A DNA stretch of 64,000 bases from the NCBI RefSeq assembly GCF_000156235.1, contig NZ_DS996815.1:62001-126000 (forward strand), written 5' to 3'. The translations under genes and the position numbers were made by a program. This document shows positions 49,954-58,983 of the stretch, piece after piece. Each line of letters starts with the position of its first letter. The first letter of the stretch is position 1. This DNA comes from Pseudovibrio sp000156235 (GTDB lineage: Bacteria > Pseudomonadota > Alphaproteobacteria > Rhizobiales > Stappiaceae). The notes beneath the pieces were generated by a model. That model saw only the letters and a list, made by a program, of their open reading frames with translations, searched no databases and was not told the DNA's origin.

Positions 49954-51168
49954 TTAGTGAGCAGATCCTGCCAGACCAATTCCCATCGCCAGGCCGAGCC
50001 ATGCTTTGACACGCAGACCGACTGCTTTGATAACGCCGAGGGCTGAGATCACGTGGGATGTAAAACCGCCTGCCATGTCACCTTTCAGGTCTGTTGTGTA
50101 GGCTTGCACAATGCATCCGCTGCCAGGAACCAGATACTTCTGGTGTTCGGGGTAAACCAGATCGAGGTGAGCGACGACCTGACCACGTTTTGCGCGTTCT
50201 CCCGGTTCCATCAGTCTTCCGGAAGGAGCCATCTGACCGGCGGAGATTGACTTCTGGATCCGTGTGATCCGGGCTGGCAGAACAGTGTGGTACATTGCGA
50301 TGTTGAAGTTGCTCTCACAAGCGATCTCAGCTGCCATGCCTTCGTAAAGTTCGGTGCGAGACACCTGGGAGAAACCTGCAACCACTCGGGAGCCTTCCTT
50401 CTGGGTCCGGTCCGGGATGATCACCATCGCCGGGGCCATTGCGGCCTGAGCTGCTCGTGCTCCGACATGCAGGGTAACTTGCTCAACCACACCATCTACC
50501 AGACTGTAAACTCGTGTCTTTTTCAGTTCGATCTCGGCCTGCTCAAGAGTAGCCTTTGCGCTGGCCAGTTGAGATGGCAGTGTGGAGTACGCCTGCACTT
50601 TTGCCGCTTCCAGTTTTGCCTTTGCTGCTTTCACATCAGCAACGCTGGTGTCTCGCTGAGAGATGGCACGTTCCAATCGGGCACGCTGGAAGGCTGCGGA
50701 GTTTTTCATCTTAAGCTCTTCATGGTCAGCCAGTGTCATTTCAGCCTGATTGAGGCCAGTTTTGGCGGCGTCCAAGGCTGCATCTGCTGTTTCCACTTCC
50801 AGATGCGCTGCTTTGATAGCGCTTTTGATTTCGTCAATCTTGCGGTTTGCATGATCAACCTTGGCCTGTTCCATCGCACTTTCCGTGCTGAACAGAGGGT
50901 CGCCAACTTTGACGCGGTCACCACCTGTCACGAAGACTTCAGTGACTGTTCCGCCGTTTTCAGCAACAACCGGAACCGTTTTGAAGGGCACGATGCCTGT
51001 GAACGACTTTGGGTAGTAGTAGAACACCGCAAAGAAGACGGCGAGAGCCATGAACACCCACAAAACCAAAGCATAGTGCACGTTGTACAAGGTGACCGGG
51101 ATCCCCTTCCAGCGCAGGTACCAGACCCGCAGGACGAAGGGAAAAGAAGTAACAAGAAGCTCAATCAT
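49954..51168 (-). CDS. HlyD-family membrane fusion protein
   Basis: The 404-residue protein has an N-terminal membrane segment (about residues 32-55, after the FVLRVWYLRWKGIPVTLYN leader), split biotinyl-lipoyl halves around VAENGGTVTEVFVTGGDRVK and YSLVDGVVEQVTLHVGARA, and a long coiled coil between them (residues ~100-220). It would be the periplasmic adaptor of an efflux system. No ABC, MFS or RND pump gene is adjacent, so the partner is unknown. The ATG at 51168 has GGAGG upstream and overlaps the preceding small gene. Confidence 0.88.
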   Translation of the reverse strand: MIELLVTSFPFVLRVWYLRWKGIPVTLYNVHYALVLWVFMALAVFFAVFYYYPKSFTGIVPFKTVPVVAENGGTVTEVFVTGGDRVKVGDPLFSTESAMEQAKVDHANRKIDEIKSAIKAAHLEVETADAALDAAKTGLNQAEMTLADHEELKMKNSAAFQRARLERAISQRDTSVADVKAAKAKLEAAKVQAYSTLPSQLASAKATLEQAEIELKKTRVYSLVDGVVEQVTLHVGARAAQAAMAPAMVIIPDRTQKEGSRVVAGFSQVSRTELYEGMAAEIACESNFNIAMYHTVLPARITRIQKSISAGQMAPSGRLMEPGERAKRGQVVAHLDLVYPEHQKYLVPGSGCIVQAYTTDLKGDMAGGFTSHVISALGVIKAVGLRVKAWLGLAMGIGLAGSAH

Positions 51169-51545
51169 TTTTCCGCCTCCTGCATCTTCGGGTTCCACCA
51201 CAGCATGAAATCACGTGCGATTGCTGTGAGGATCAGCGCAGTTGGAAGCAGAATGCTGAAGTGAGACAAGGCTGGCATCACTTCATAAGCAAGGGCCACG
51301 GTCAGCATCACCGGCACTGTGGTGCGAAGCGGTGTTCCCTTTGCTTTGTGTTCCGCATAGCGGTCAAAGCGGGAGTAAAGATGCACGACCAAAAGAAAGG
51401 CCAGAAAGAAAACGACAATGCTGACAATGGAGTAACTGTCAGATTCTCCTGGTGGAACCCACCAGCGTGGTTCACCGCCTGCCGCTGAGGCTTGCGTAGT
51501 GAATGCGCCCATTACCATGACGCTTGAAAGGATGATCGACTTCAC
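51165..51545 (-). CDS. Small membrane protein coupled to the HlyD-type adaptor
   Basis: The 126-residue protein has a signal-like N-terminus (SVMVMGAFTTQASA) and two to three membrane helices (about residues 40-60, 75-95 and 97-113), with no recognised family. Its stop overlaps the adaptor's ATG by 4 bp. HlyD proteins paired with small two-helix membrane proteins exist in other bacteria (compare YiaV/YiaW of E. coli), which is analogy rather than homology. Confidence 0.75.
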   Translation of the reverse strand: MKSIILSSVMVMGAFTTQASAAGGEPRWWVPPGESDSYSIVSIVVFFLAFLLVVHLYSRFDRYAEHKAKGTPLRTTVPVMLTVALAYEVMPALSHFSILLPTALILTAIARDFMLWWNPKMQEAEK

Positions 51546-51737
51546 GGTGAATGTCCTTTGCTTCGTTTAGAAAGCTACCGTCCTAGGCAGCACCGTTTGT
51601 TGATGTTCGTAAATTAACGTATGAGCAAAGGACGTTCTTTAGAGTTCTGGTCATCGGTTTTTGATTTCTGGACATTTGAGAGGCTAATCGACGCAAAGAA
51701 CGTTGAAACGCCCCTCTCAAACAGAGTGGAAGTCGCC

Positions 51738-52745
51738 ATGACACGCATCAGCGCCTATCGATTGCGCCATGCAGCTCAGGTTTATGGGCAAGAACCCGCC
51801 GCCGCTTTGGGCTTTGATAAAATCCTTGAAGCTGTCGGCGTCGCACCCGACGTTTTGGCGGACGCCAATGGACGGGTCGATCTGCAGCGCGAAGCTGCGG
51901 CATTGGAAACAGCCTGCGATGCCTTGCAAGATCCAACCTTCGCCGCACGCGCCGGTTTAGCCTCTCCGGGGGCAAAGACATTGCTGGCATACTTGGCGCA
52001 GGCCAGTGACAATGTGGGGCAAGTGTTTCGGTTCGCGCAGCGCTTTTATGCGCTGGAAGATCCTGACCTGAGTTTTGAGCTGGATGGCGATGAACATCAC
52101 CCAACCATATGCCTGAAGAGCGATATCATCGGCGCTCACCAGTTTCCAAGGCACCGGGAGTTTCTGGTGTTTGGCCTGCTCAAACGTACGGAACAGATTG
52201 CTGGTCCCGGTTTCGGGCAGATGTCTGTGCTTCTGGAGTGTGATGACACCGATCACTGCGCAACACTGGCAGAACTGGCCGGATGTGAAGTCTCTTCAGC
52301 ACAAAAGGCCAGCGGTATACAGCTGCCAGAGGGTGGTTTCGATTTTCCGATAGCCACTTCAGATGCCGCTTTGCGCGATCACCTTCTCAAACATGGCGAG
52401 GAACGGCTCAGCCAGATGCCGAAGAGCCGAACCGGTATGTCTGCCAAAGTGATCGAGCTCGTCCGCTCCCGTTTGCCTGGCAACTTACCAAGTGGGGATG
52501 AAGTGGCCGAAGAACTGTGCGTGACCCGCAGAACACTAACACGCAAGCTTTCTGAGGAAGGCACCAACTTCAAGTCACTGGTTGAAACAGCGCGCTGTGA
52601 TCTGGCCAAGCGCCTGTTACTTGGAACCGACAGCATCGCTCAAGTCGCCTTCCTCCTCGACTTCGCCGATCAGGCCGCCTTCTCCGTCGCCTTCAAACGC
52701 TGGACCGGCGCAACCCCCGCGGTGTTCAGGAAGTCAAAGTTGTAG
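51738..52745 (+). CDS. AraC-family transcriptional regulator
   Basis: The 335-residue regulator has an N-terminal ligand-binding region of the OruR/AraC-type and a C-terminal two-helix-turn-helix domain (residues ~235-335). Recognition features are EVAEELCVTRRTLTRKLSEE, then SIAQVAFLLDFADQAAFSVA and the ending GATPAVFRK. The frame opens at 51621, but the ATG at 51738 starts the conserved region. It is near but divergent from the HlyD pair, which it may regulate. Confidence 0.88.
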   Translation: MTRISAYRLRHAAQVYGQEPAAALGFDKILEAVGVAPDVLADANGRVDLQREAAALETACDALQDPTFAARAGLASPGAKTLLAYLAQASDNVGQVFRFAQRFYALEDPDLSFELDGDEHHPTICLKSDIIGAHQFPRHREFLVFGLLKRTEQIAGPGFGQMSVLLECDDTDHCATLAELAGCEVSSAQKASGIQLPEGGFDFPIATSDAALRDHLLKHGEERLSQMPKSRTGMSAKVIELVRSRLPGNLPSGDEVAEELCVTRRTLTRKLSEEGTNFKSLVETARCDLAKRLLLGTDSIAQVAFLLDFADQAAFSVAFKRWTGATPAVFRKSKL

Positions 52746-52759
52746 CTTTCGCTTGCTCC

Positions 52760-53740
52760 CTACTCCAGTTTTGCCCTGTCATGAGGACGACTGTAATCAA
52801 CCTCTGGTCCAACTGGTACTATGCCTGTTGGGTTTATTGTTGCGTGACTGGTGTAGTAGTGGGCTTTGATGTGGTGGAGGTTGACGGTTTCGGCGATACC
52901 CGGTTGTTGGTAGAGATCCCGCAGGTAACCGGATAAGTTGGGGTAGTCTTGTATCCGCCGCAGATTGCATTTGAAGTGTCCCACATAGACAGGATCAAAA
53001 CGTACCAGCGTTGTAAACAGTCGCCAGTCAACCTCGGTTATAGTTACACCAGTCAGATACCGATGTTTCGTAAGCTTGCTTTCGAGCCAGTCCAGCGTCT
53101 CGAACAAAGGATACAAAGCTTCTTCATAGGCGGCTTGTGTTGTTGCAAACCCGGCTTTGTAAACGCCATTGTTGATTGTGGTGTAGATGCGGTCATTCAA
53201 TGCATCGATTTCGGCTCTCAAAGCTTTAGGGTAGTAATCGCCTGATTTCGCTCCGACACCATCAAAAGCTGAGTTGAACATCCGAATAATCTCGGAGGAT
53301 TCGTTGGAGACAATCGTATTGTTCTCTTTGTCCCAAAGGACAGGGACTGTCACACGGCCTGAGTAGTCCGATTGAGCAGCGGTATAGACCTGATGCATGA
53401 ACTCAGCATGGTTGATGATATCCGGCTGAACGCCTTCCCCCTCTTCGAAGGTCCATCCATTTTCAGCCATATGCCAATGGACGACGGACAATGAAATCAT
53501 ATCCTCAAGGCCTTTGAGGCTTCGAAAGATTAGAGTTCTGTGAGCCCATGGGCATGCGAGTGAAACGTAAAGGTGATAACGACCCGCTTCGGCTCGAAAG
53601 CCACCGGTCCCACTGGGGCCAGGTTGACCATCTGAGGTGACCCAGTTTCGAAACTGAGACTCTTTGCGCTCAAATCGTCCGCCCGCTTTAGAGGTGTCAT
53701 ACCAACGATCAACCCAGCGTCCATCCTGAAGCAAACCCAT
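52760..53740 (-). CDS. Glutathionyl-hydroquinone reductase-like GST (CPWA)
   Basis: The 326-residue protein matches the YqjG/PcpF type: MGLLQDGRWVDRWYDTSKAG at the N-terminus, YVSLACPWAHRTLIFRSLKG with the single catalytic Cys (CPWA), VPVLWDKENNTIVSNESSEI, and C-terminal LVRFDPVYVGHFKCN and HYYTSHATINPTGIVPVGP. It reduces glutathionyl-hydroquinones. It converges with the AraC gene with 14 bp between stops. It is a paralogue of the protein at 47267-48244, which has CPWC at the active site. Confidence 0.92.
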   Translation of the reverse strand: MGLLQDGRWVDRWYDTSKAGGRFERKESQFRNWVTSDGQPGPSGTGGFRAEAGRYHLYVSLACPWAHRTLIFRSLKGLEDMISLSVVHWHMAENGWTFEEGEGVQPDIINHAEFMHQVYTAAQSDYSGRVTVPVLWDKENNTIVSNESSEIIRMFNSAFDGVGAKSGDYYPKALRAEIDALNDRIYTTINNGVYKAGFATTQAAYEEALYPLFETLDWLESKLTKHRYLTGVTITEVDWRLFTTLVRFDPVYVGHFKCNLRRIQDYPNLSGYLRDLYQQPGIAETVNLHHIKAHYYTSHATINPTGIVPVGPEVDYSRPHDRAKLE

Positions 53741-53899
53741 GATTTAAACCTCTTTCCAGTTGAAAAACCAAAGCGTAGCGCACGCAAAACCGGAACTCAG
53801 TCCGGACCGTACACGTACTGCTTGAGAGATAAAATCAGAAATACCAAAAGGACGCCAATCACGCTTTCGCGTGTGGCTGATGAGTTCTAGAACGAAGAG

Positions 53900-54592
53900 C
53901 TATCCCAAATACTCCTTCAAGGCCGGTGGCGGATTGTCCAGGAGTTGTGTGGTTTTGGCAGGGGGATGGACGGTGCCGCCTGCAACCAACATGGCTTGGT
54001 TAGTTATGCGGCGGGCGTCTTGTGGATCGTGGCTGACCATCAAGAGCGTAGTGCCTGTCTCTGCTGCTAGCTCTGCGACCAGATCCAGCATTTCGGCTTT
54101 CAAGGCCGGGCCGAGCGCTGCGAAGGGCTCATCAAGCAGAAGCAGATCACGGTGTTGTACAAGCACACGGGCGAGCGCAACGCGACTTTGTTGACCACCA
54201 GACAATTCAGCTGGCTTGCGCGTTCCCATTCCAGCAAGACCAACCCGCTCCAGTGCGGCTTCGACTTGAGCCTGCTCTGCTTTTGAGAGTTTACCACTTG
54301 GACGCAAACCAAGTGCTGCGTTCTGCTCAGCTGTGAGGTGCGGAAAGAGGTTACCATCCTGAAACAACATCGCGATTGGGCGCTTGCCCGGTGCCAGTTC
54401 TGTCAGGTTCTGCCCCTTCCATGAGACGTGCCCCTTTGAGAGCTGGCGGAAACCGGCAATCGCTTCCAGCAGGGTTGATTTGCCTGCACCGGAGGGGCCA
54501 ATCACGGCAACACTGCTGCCAGCTTCTATGCTGACATCTGCGTGCAGCTGAAAAGCACCATTGGCGATAATGCAAGACTCAAGCTTCAGCAT
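53900..54592 (-). CDS. thiQ: Thiamine ABC transporter ATP-binding protein
   Basis: The 230-residue ATPase carries GPSGAGKSTLLEAIAGF, the signature ELSGGQQSRVALARVL, LLLDEPFAAL, and HDPQDARRI. ThiQ-type identity is inferred from the operon with ThiP and ThiB and from the TPP riboswitch. Its start overlaps the thiP stop by 14 bp. Confidence 0.92.
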   Translation of the reverse strand: MLKLESCIIANGAFQLHADVSIEAGSSVAVIGPSGAGKSTLLEAIAGFRQLSKGHVSWKGQNLTELAPGKRPIAMLFQDGNLFPHLTAEQNAALGLRPSGKLSKAEQAQVEAALERVGLAGMGTRKPAELSGGQQSRVALARVLVQHRDLLLLDEPFAALGPALKAEMLDLVAELAAETGTTLLMVSHDPQDARRITNQAMLVAGGTVHPPAKTTQLLDNPPPALKEYLG

Positions 54593-56126
54593 GCCAGCGT
54601 CCTCCTCGGTCTAAGAGCCAGAATAAAGACATGGAAAGCACCAGCAACAACAGTGCGCCACCTGCCGCCGCTCCCATCTTGTAAGCACCCATGAGGCGAT
54701 AGATCTGCAAAGGCAGTGTTGCAATCTCAGGATCAGCAAAAAGAGCAATCACACCCAGATCGCCCATGGAAAGCGCAGCAGCGAGGCCTGCAGCAAAGCC
54801 AATCTGAGGCCTCATGCGCGGAATGAAGACATGCGTGAAGAACACCCAGCCTTCCATGTTCAAAGACAGTGCCAGACGTCCATGACGGGAAACAGTATCC
54901 TTTGCAGCTGGAACCAGAATGCGCAGGGCGAACGGCAGGGCCATGGCTGCGTTAACCAGCGCAGTGACAGGTAACGCGAGATCTGTTGGGTTTGCCCAGG
55001 GGCGGATGATGATGAACAGCCCTGTGCCGATCACCAATGGAGAAGCAGCAAGGCCAAGGATGCCCGCAAGTTCTACAGGGCTGTGCCTTCTAACAGCAAT
55101 GGCTGCAGCCATCGGCAACGCAAGCAACAACAGAATGATTGTGCTGGCTGAAGCAACGCCTACCGAGATCAATGCGGATTTGATCACTATGAACGGCAGA
55201 GAAAAAAGACCTGCGACACCAGAAAGCGCAACAGCGCTGAGTGGCAGAAGCAGGAAGACAGCGGCGAGTATGATCCAGAAACTATCGATGATAGGCGCAC
55301 CACCATCCCAGCGCTGGATGGCTCTGTCTAATCCCGCACCAAAGCCTTCACCTTGGGAAAGCTTCAGAGCTGCAAAGGCTGCTGCGGCTGTCAGCGCCAA
55401 TTGCAGGGCAGAGAGAAGTGCTGCACGTCCAAGGTCAAAATCATAGGTAAAGGCCTGATAAATCGCCAATTCAATCGTCGTAGCGCGGGGACCTCCACCA
55501 AGGGTGAGTGCAACGGCAAAACTAGTGAGACAAATAGCAAAAATCACGGCAAGTGCGCCGGGAAGAATGCGCTTGAGCATGGGAAGCTCGATCAGGCAGA
55601 ACAAAGACCAGCCGTCACACCCCAACTGAGCCGCAAGGCGAAAACGCTCCGATGGCACCTCTTGCCATCCCTGCAATATGAGGCGCGTTGCCAATGGCAG
55701 GTTGAAGAACACATGAGCCAGCACAACACCGTGCAGGCCATAGATACGGATGGGAGATGCACCGAAATAAACCAGTACTTCTGATATCCAACCGGAACGT
55801 CCAAACACCTGTAACAGGCCAAGAATGGCGACAATAACCGGAAGGATAAACGGGGCGCCAAGCAAGGCGATCAACAGGCTGCGGCCCTTAAACCGGCGGC
55901 GTGCCAGCGCGCGTGCAACAGGCACCGCCAACCCTACGCTGATCACGGCTGAAAGCACGGCTTGTGTGAGCGTAAACTTAAGTGCCGCCCAGTCTGACAA
56001 AGAAAAACCATGCCCGGCTTCGGCACGCAGCGCAACAGCAGCCAGCGTGCCAAGAATGAGTGCCGCGACGAGCAATGCCGCGGCAACTCCGGGAAGCGAG
56101 CTTACTGGCTGAGCGCTTCGAGCCAT
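54579..56126 (-). CDS. thiP: Thiamine ABC transporter permease
   Basis: The 515-residue permease has two fused six-helix halves, each with a binding-protein-dependent loop (GLHGVVLAHVFFNLPLATRL in the first, and GLAAALSMGDLGVIALFADP in the second), as usual for ThiP. It transports thiamine, thiamine phosphate or TPP with ThiB and ThiQ. Its start overlaps the ThiB stop by 25 bp. Confidence 0.93.
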   Translation of the reverse strand: MARSAQPVSSLPGVAAALLVAALILGTLAAVALRAEAGHGFSLSDWAALKFTLTQAVLSAVISVGLAVPVARALARRRFKGRSLLIALLGAPFILPVIVAILGLLQVFGRSGWISEVLVYFGASPIRIYGLHGVVLAHVFFNLPLATRLILQGWQEVPSERFRLAAQLGCDGWSLFCLIELPMLKRILPGALAVIFAICLTSFAVALTLGGGPRATTIELAIYQAFTYDFDLGRAALLSALQLALTAAAAFAALKLSQGEGFGAGLDRAIQRWDGGAPIIDSFWIILAAVFLLLPLSAVALSGVAGLFSLPFIVIKSALISVGVASASTIILLLLALPMAAAIAVRRHSPVELAGILGLAASPLVIGTGLFIIIRPWANPTDLALPVTALVNAAMALPFALRILVPAAKDTVSRHGRLALSLNMEGWVFFTHVFIPRMRPQIGFAAGLAAALSMGDLGVIALFADPEIATLPLQIYRLMGAYKMGAAAGGALLLLVLSMSLFWLLDRGGRWHAEA

Positions 56127-57082
56127 TCCGGCAGAGCCTCACGTCGTGCAGCAACTGCATCTTTAGGTGCAAGCAGCAAAGCCTTTTCAGGTGTTTGCAA
56201 GGTTTCGAAACCTGCTGGAAGACCGCTTGCAGGTGTAACTGCCGGGTACATCCAGTTGGTTGTTGGAATGATGCTCTGGAAAGCGTCAGAAACCATGAAG
56301 TTCAGGAACTTGTCTGCCAGCTCCGGCTGATCGGTACCTGCAAGTTTCGCTGCCACTTCCACCTGCATGTAATGGCCTTCATCAAATGCAGCGGTGGTTT
56401 TGCTGTCATCTTCTTCGGCAATCAGATGATAAGCCGGAGACGTGGTGTAGCTGAGCACCATGTCCGCTTCCCCATCAAGGAAGAGACCATAGGCTTCAGA
56501 CCAGCCTTTGGTAACAGTCACGATATTGTCGGAAAGCCCTGCCCAGATATCTGCAGCTTCGTCACCATAAGCAGATTTCACCCAAAGCAGCAAGCCAAGG
56601 CCCGGAGTGGAGGAGCGTGGATCCTGAATGAGGATTTTGGTGTCGCTCTCAGCCAACTCACGGAAATTGGAAGGAACCGTTGCGCCCTTCTTATGCACAA
56701 AAGCGAAATAGCCCCAGTCGTAAGGCACAAAGGTCTCATCTGCCCAGTCCACCGGCAGAGTGTACTTCGCTTCAACGGCATGCGGTGCAAACAGACCGGT
56801 CTTTTTGGCTGTCTCAATCAGATTGGTATCCAGCCCCAGAACAACATCTGCATCGGTGTTGTTGCCTTCAAGACGAAGGCGGGAAAGCAGCGCTGCGCCA
56901 TCTTCAACACCAACTAGGTTCAGATCACATTCGCAGATCGCTTCAAATGCTTCTTCCACTTTAGGGCCTGGGCCCCAGTCGGAAACGAAGCTGTCATAGG
57001 TGTAAACGGTGAGTTCTGGTTTTTCGGCAGCCATTGCCGATGTTGCAGTGAGTAATCCCGCAGCAATTAACAGATGTTTCAA
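56102..57082 (-). CDS. thiB: Thiamine-binding periplasmic protein
   Basis: The 326-residue exported protein starts with a signal peptide (LLIAAGLLTATSAMA cleavage region), then ELTVYTYDSFVSDWGPGPK, the ThiB signature, and VVLGLDTNLIETAK. It binds thiamine and its phosphates in the periplasm. The TTG at 57082 is chosen because GGAGGATGAC lies just upstream and yields a clean signal peptide; the ATG at 57094 (four codons upstream) is the alternative. It is the first gene of thiBPQ, behind the TPP riboswitch. Confidence 0.93.
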   Translation of the reverse strand: MKHLLIAAGLLTATSAMAAEKPELTVYTYDSFVSDWGPGPKVEEAFEAICECDLNLVGVEDGAALLSRLRLEGNNTDADVVLGLDTNLIETAKKTGLFAPHAVEAKYTLPVDWADETFVPYDWGYFAFVHKKGATVPSNFRELAESDTKILIQDPRSSTPGLGLLLWVKSAYGDEAADIWAGLSDNIVTVTKGWSEAYGLFLDGEADMVLSYTTSPAYHLIAEEDDSKTTAAFDEGHYMQVEVAAKLAGTDQPELADKFLNFMVSDAFQSIIPTTNWMYPAVTPASGLPAGFETLQTPEKALLLAPKDAVAARREALPEWLEALSQ

Positions 57083-57127
57083 GTCATCCTCCATTGCGGC
57101 GAGAGGGCAAGGATGGATGAAACCGGT

Positions 57128-57214
57128 ACCCTTCCCTCCGCCGGTTCTAGCCGGTTCAGGTTCAACGGGTTCGCCAATCTGGCATCTCAGCACGACAAAA
57201 GCGCGCACCCCGAG
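57128..57214 (-). promoter_or_regulatory. TPP riboswitch (THI element) of thiBPQ
   Basis: On the minus strand the conserved blocks appear in order: GGGGTGC, GCTGAGAT, ACCCGTTGAACCTGAACCGG and ACCGGCGGAGGGA. This is the thiamine pyrophosphate-sensing aptamer. It lies just before thiB and should repress transport when TPP is abundant. No clear terminator stem follows before the start, so control at translation initiation is more likely. Confidence 0.95.
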
Positions 57215-57302
57215 GTCAAGCGGTTCTTAACTGGAAAAGAAGAGCAGCGCAACTGTAAGCAGCAAGTTGAAGAGCTAACAAAATTGAGATTAACAAGAAC
57301 AC

Positions 57303-57333
57303 TTGACCTTCCAGTAACTGGAACGATTATCAT
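57303..57333 (+). promoter_or_regulatory. CueR-type copper-responsive promoter of the Cus genes
   Basis: TTGACC (57303-57308) and TATCAT (57328-57333) are separated by 19 bp, and the dyad TTCCAGTAACTGGAA fills the spacer. This over-long spacing with a centred dyad is the MerR-family activator pattern, here the CueR copper type. It drives the cusB-cusA pair. No merR-family regulator gene lies in the window. Confidence 0.85.
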
Positions 57334-57474
57334 GTTCGGCTCTAAGCTGTTTTGTGCTGCGTTATGTCAGCAAAAAGCGGCGTAATGGTGAGGGCTTGGA
57401 GTGGTGTTGGTGTTTTCGGATGCTGGCGGGTTGCTTCAGGTTGGACCCGTGATTGGTAGAGCAGGACAGGACCG

Positions 57475-58983
57475 ATGCGTAGTAAGTACGCTGTTGTGGT
57501 TGGGTTTGCGGTTGTTGCGAGTGTCTCGGCTGGGCTTGGAATTTTTCTTGGCAGTTCAGTAGATTGGACTTCGGGAAGTTCTGGTGGCACTGACAAAGAG
57601 ATACTGTATTGGGTTGCGCCTATGGATCCGAACTTCCGGCGCGATGAACCCGGTAAGTCTCCCATGGGTATGGATCTCATCCCTGTTTATGCTGGCGAGG
57701 AAACGCAGCCAAATGGGACTGGTGTGACGCTTTCACCGAGTGTCATCAATACGATTGGTGTCCGTACAGCGATTGCCAGTGTGGAGCCGATTTCTCAGAA
57801 AATCGAAAGCGTTGGCTTTGTTGGCTATGATGAGCACCGTTCCAGTCAGGTTCATCTGCGGACCGAAGGATGGATCCAGAAACTCAACATTCGCGCGGTC
57901 GGTGATCCCGTTGAAAAGGGAGACCTGCTTTTTACTGTCTACGCACCGGAAGTGACGGTTGCCAGTGCTGATCTGATCAGAGCGGTGCGAGGAGGTGATA
58001 GAGCCGCTGAGCAAAACATCCGTATCCAGCTTCAGAACTACGGTATCGATACCGCTCAGATTGATCAGATGGCCCGGGCTAGCAAGCCTGCGGATGTCTT
58101 CAAGGTTTTTGCGCCGCAATCGGGTGTGGTGACCACACTGGAAGCAGCGGATGGCATGTACCTACAGCCAGATTCCATTGCCTTGACGCTTGCAGACCTG
58201 TCTTCTGTCTGGCTGATGGTGGATGTGTTTGAGCAGGATATTGCCCGGTTAAGCCCGAACAGCGAAGTGCTGGCCAGCTTTGAGCATTTGCCCGGAAAAG
58301 TGCTGGATGGACGGATTGACTACATCTATCCGGAGCTGGACTCTGTCACCCGTACACTGCCTGTTCGGCTGCATTTCGATAACTCCAAGGGCTTCTTACG
58401 TCCCAACATGTTTGGCCGCGTCACGATCATTCCTTCTGAAACGCGAAATGCAATCACCATTCCCACCAGCGCATTGATCCGCACAGGTATGTCTGAACGG
58501 GTAATCCTGCAAACGGAGGAAGGCACCTTTCAGCCCCGTATCGTGACCCCCGGTTTGACCGGTAGTTTTGGTGAAGGCAGCCGGACAGAGATCCTGCAAG
58601 GTCTGCAGGCTGGCGATGAAGTTGTTACTTCAGCGCAGTTCCTGATCGACAGTGAAAGCTCACTTTCTGCGGGAATGGAACGGATGTCACCGGCGCAAGG
58701 TGCTCCCATCTGGTCTGAAGGGACAGTGACCCGCGTTGATCCGGAGGCCAACGCTATCACCATCCGTCACGCGGTGATCAAAGAGCTGGACTGGCCAGAG
58801 ATGGAAACCACTTTTGCGGTTCGTGGCAATCTGGACGAGTTTGATGTGTCTGCGAGTAAACAAGTTGAGTTTGCTATCACGCGAGACTCAGACAAACGCT
58901 TCAGCCTTGTCGAGATGCACGAGAGTGGAGAAAAGCTCTCCAAATCAGCACCAGCTGAACCGGTGGGGGCCGATGACAAATGA
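57475..58983 (+). CDS. cusB: Copper/silver efflux RND adaptor (CusB-like) with heavy-metal-binding and CusF-like domains
   Basis: The 502-residue protein has an N-terminal membrane anchor or signal (VVVGFAVVASVSAGLGIFLG), a heavy-metal-binding segment (WVAPMDPNFRRDEPGKSPMG) with Met residues, and a HlyD/CusB adaptor core: KIESVGFVGYDEHRSSQVHL, FTVYAPEVTVASADLIRAV and IPTSALIRTGM. A C-terminal CusF-like domain carries ITIRHAVIKELDWPEMETTF, including the Trp and Met of copper-binding CusF. It links CusA to an outer-membrane channel in copper export. Its stop overlaps the CusA ATG by 4 bp. Confidence 0.9.
   Translation: MRSKYAVVVGFAVVASVSAGLGIFLGSSVDWTSGSSGGTDKEILYWVAPMDPNFRRDEPGKSPMGMDLIPVYAGEETQPNGTGVTLSPSVINTIGVRTAIASVEPISQKIESVGFVGYDEHRSSQVHLRTEGWIQKLNIRAVGDPVEKGDLLFTVYAPEVTVASADLIRAVRGGDRAAEQNIRIQLQNYGIDTAQIDQMARASKPADVFKVFAPQSGVVTTLEAADGMYLQPDSIALTLADLSSVWLMVDVFEQDIARLSPNSEVLASFEHLPGKVLDGRIDYIYPELDSVTRTLPVRLHFDNSKGFLRPNMFGRVTIIPSETRNAITIPTSALIRTGMSERVILQTEEGTFQPRIVTPGLTGSFGEGSRTEILQGLQAGDEVVTSAQFLIDSESSLSAGMERMSPAQGAPIWSEGTVTRVDPEANAITIRHAVIKELDWPEMETTFAVRGNLDEFDVSASKQVEFAITRDSDKRFSLVEMHESGEKLSKSAPAEPVGADDK

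Noticed and set aside
50287..51264. 325-residue ORF opposite the membrane-fusion gene
   Set aside because: Antisense shadow of the HlyD-type gene; no motifs or ribosome site.
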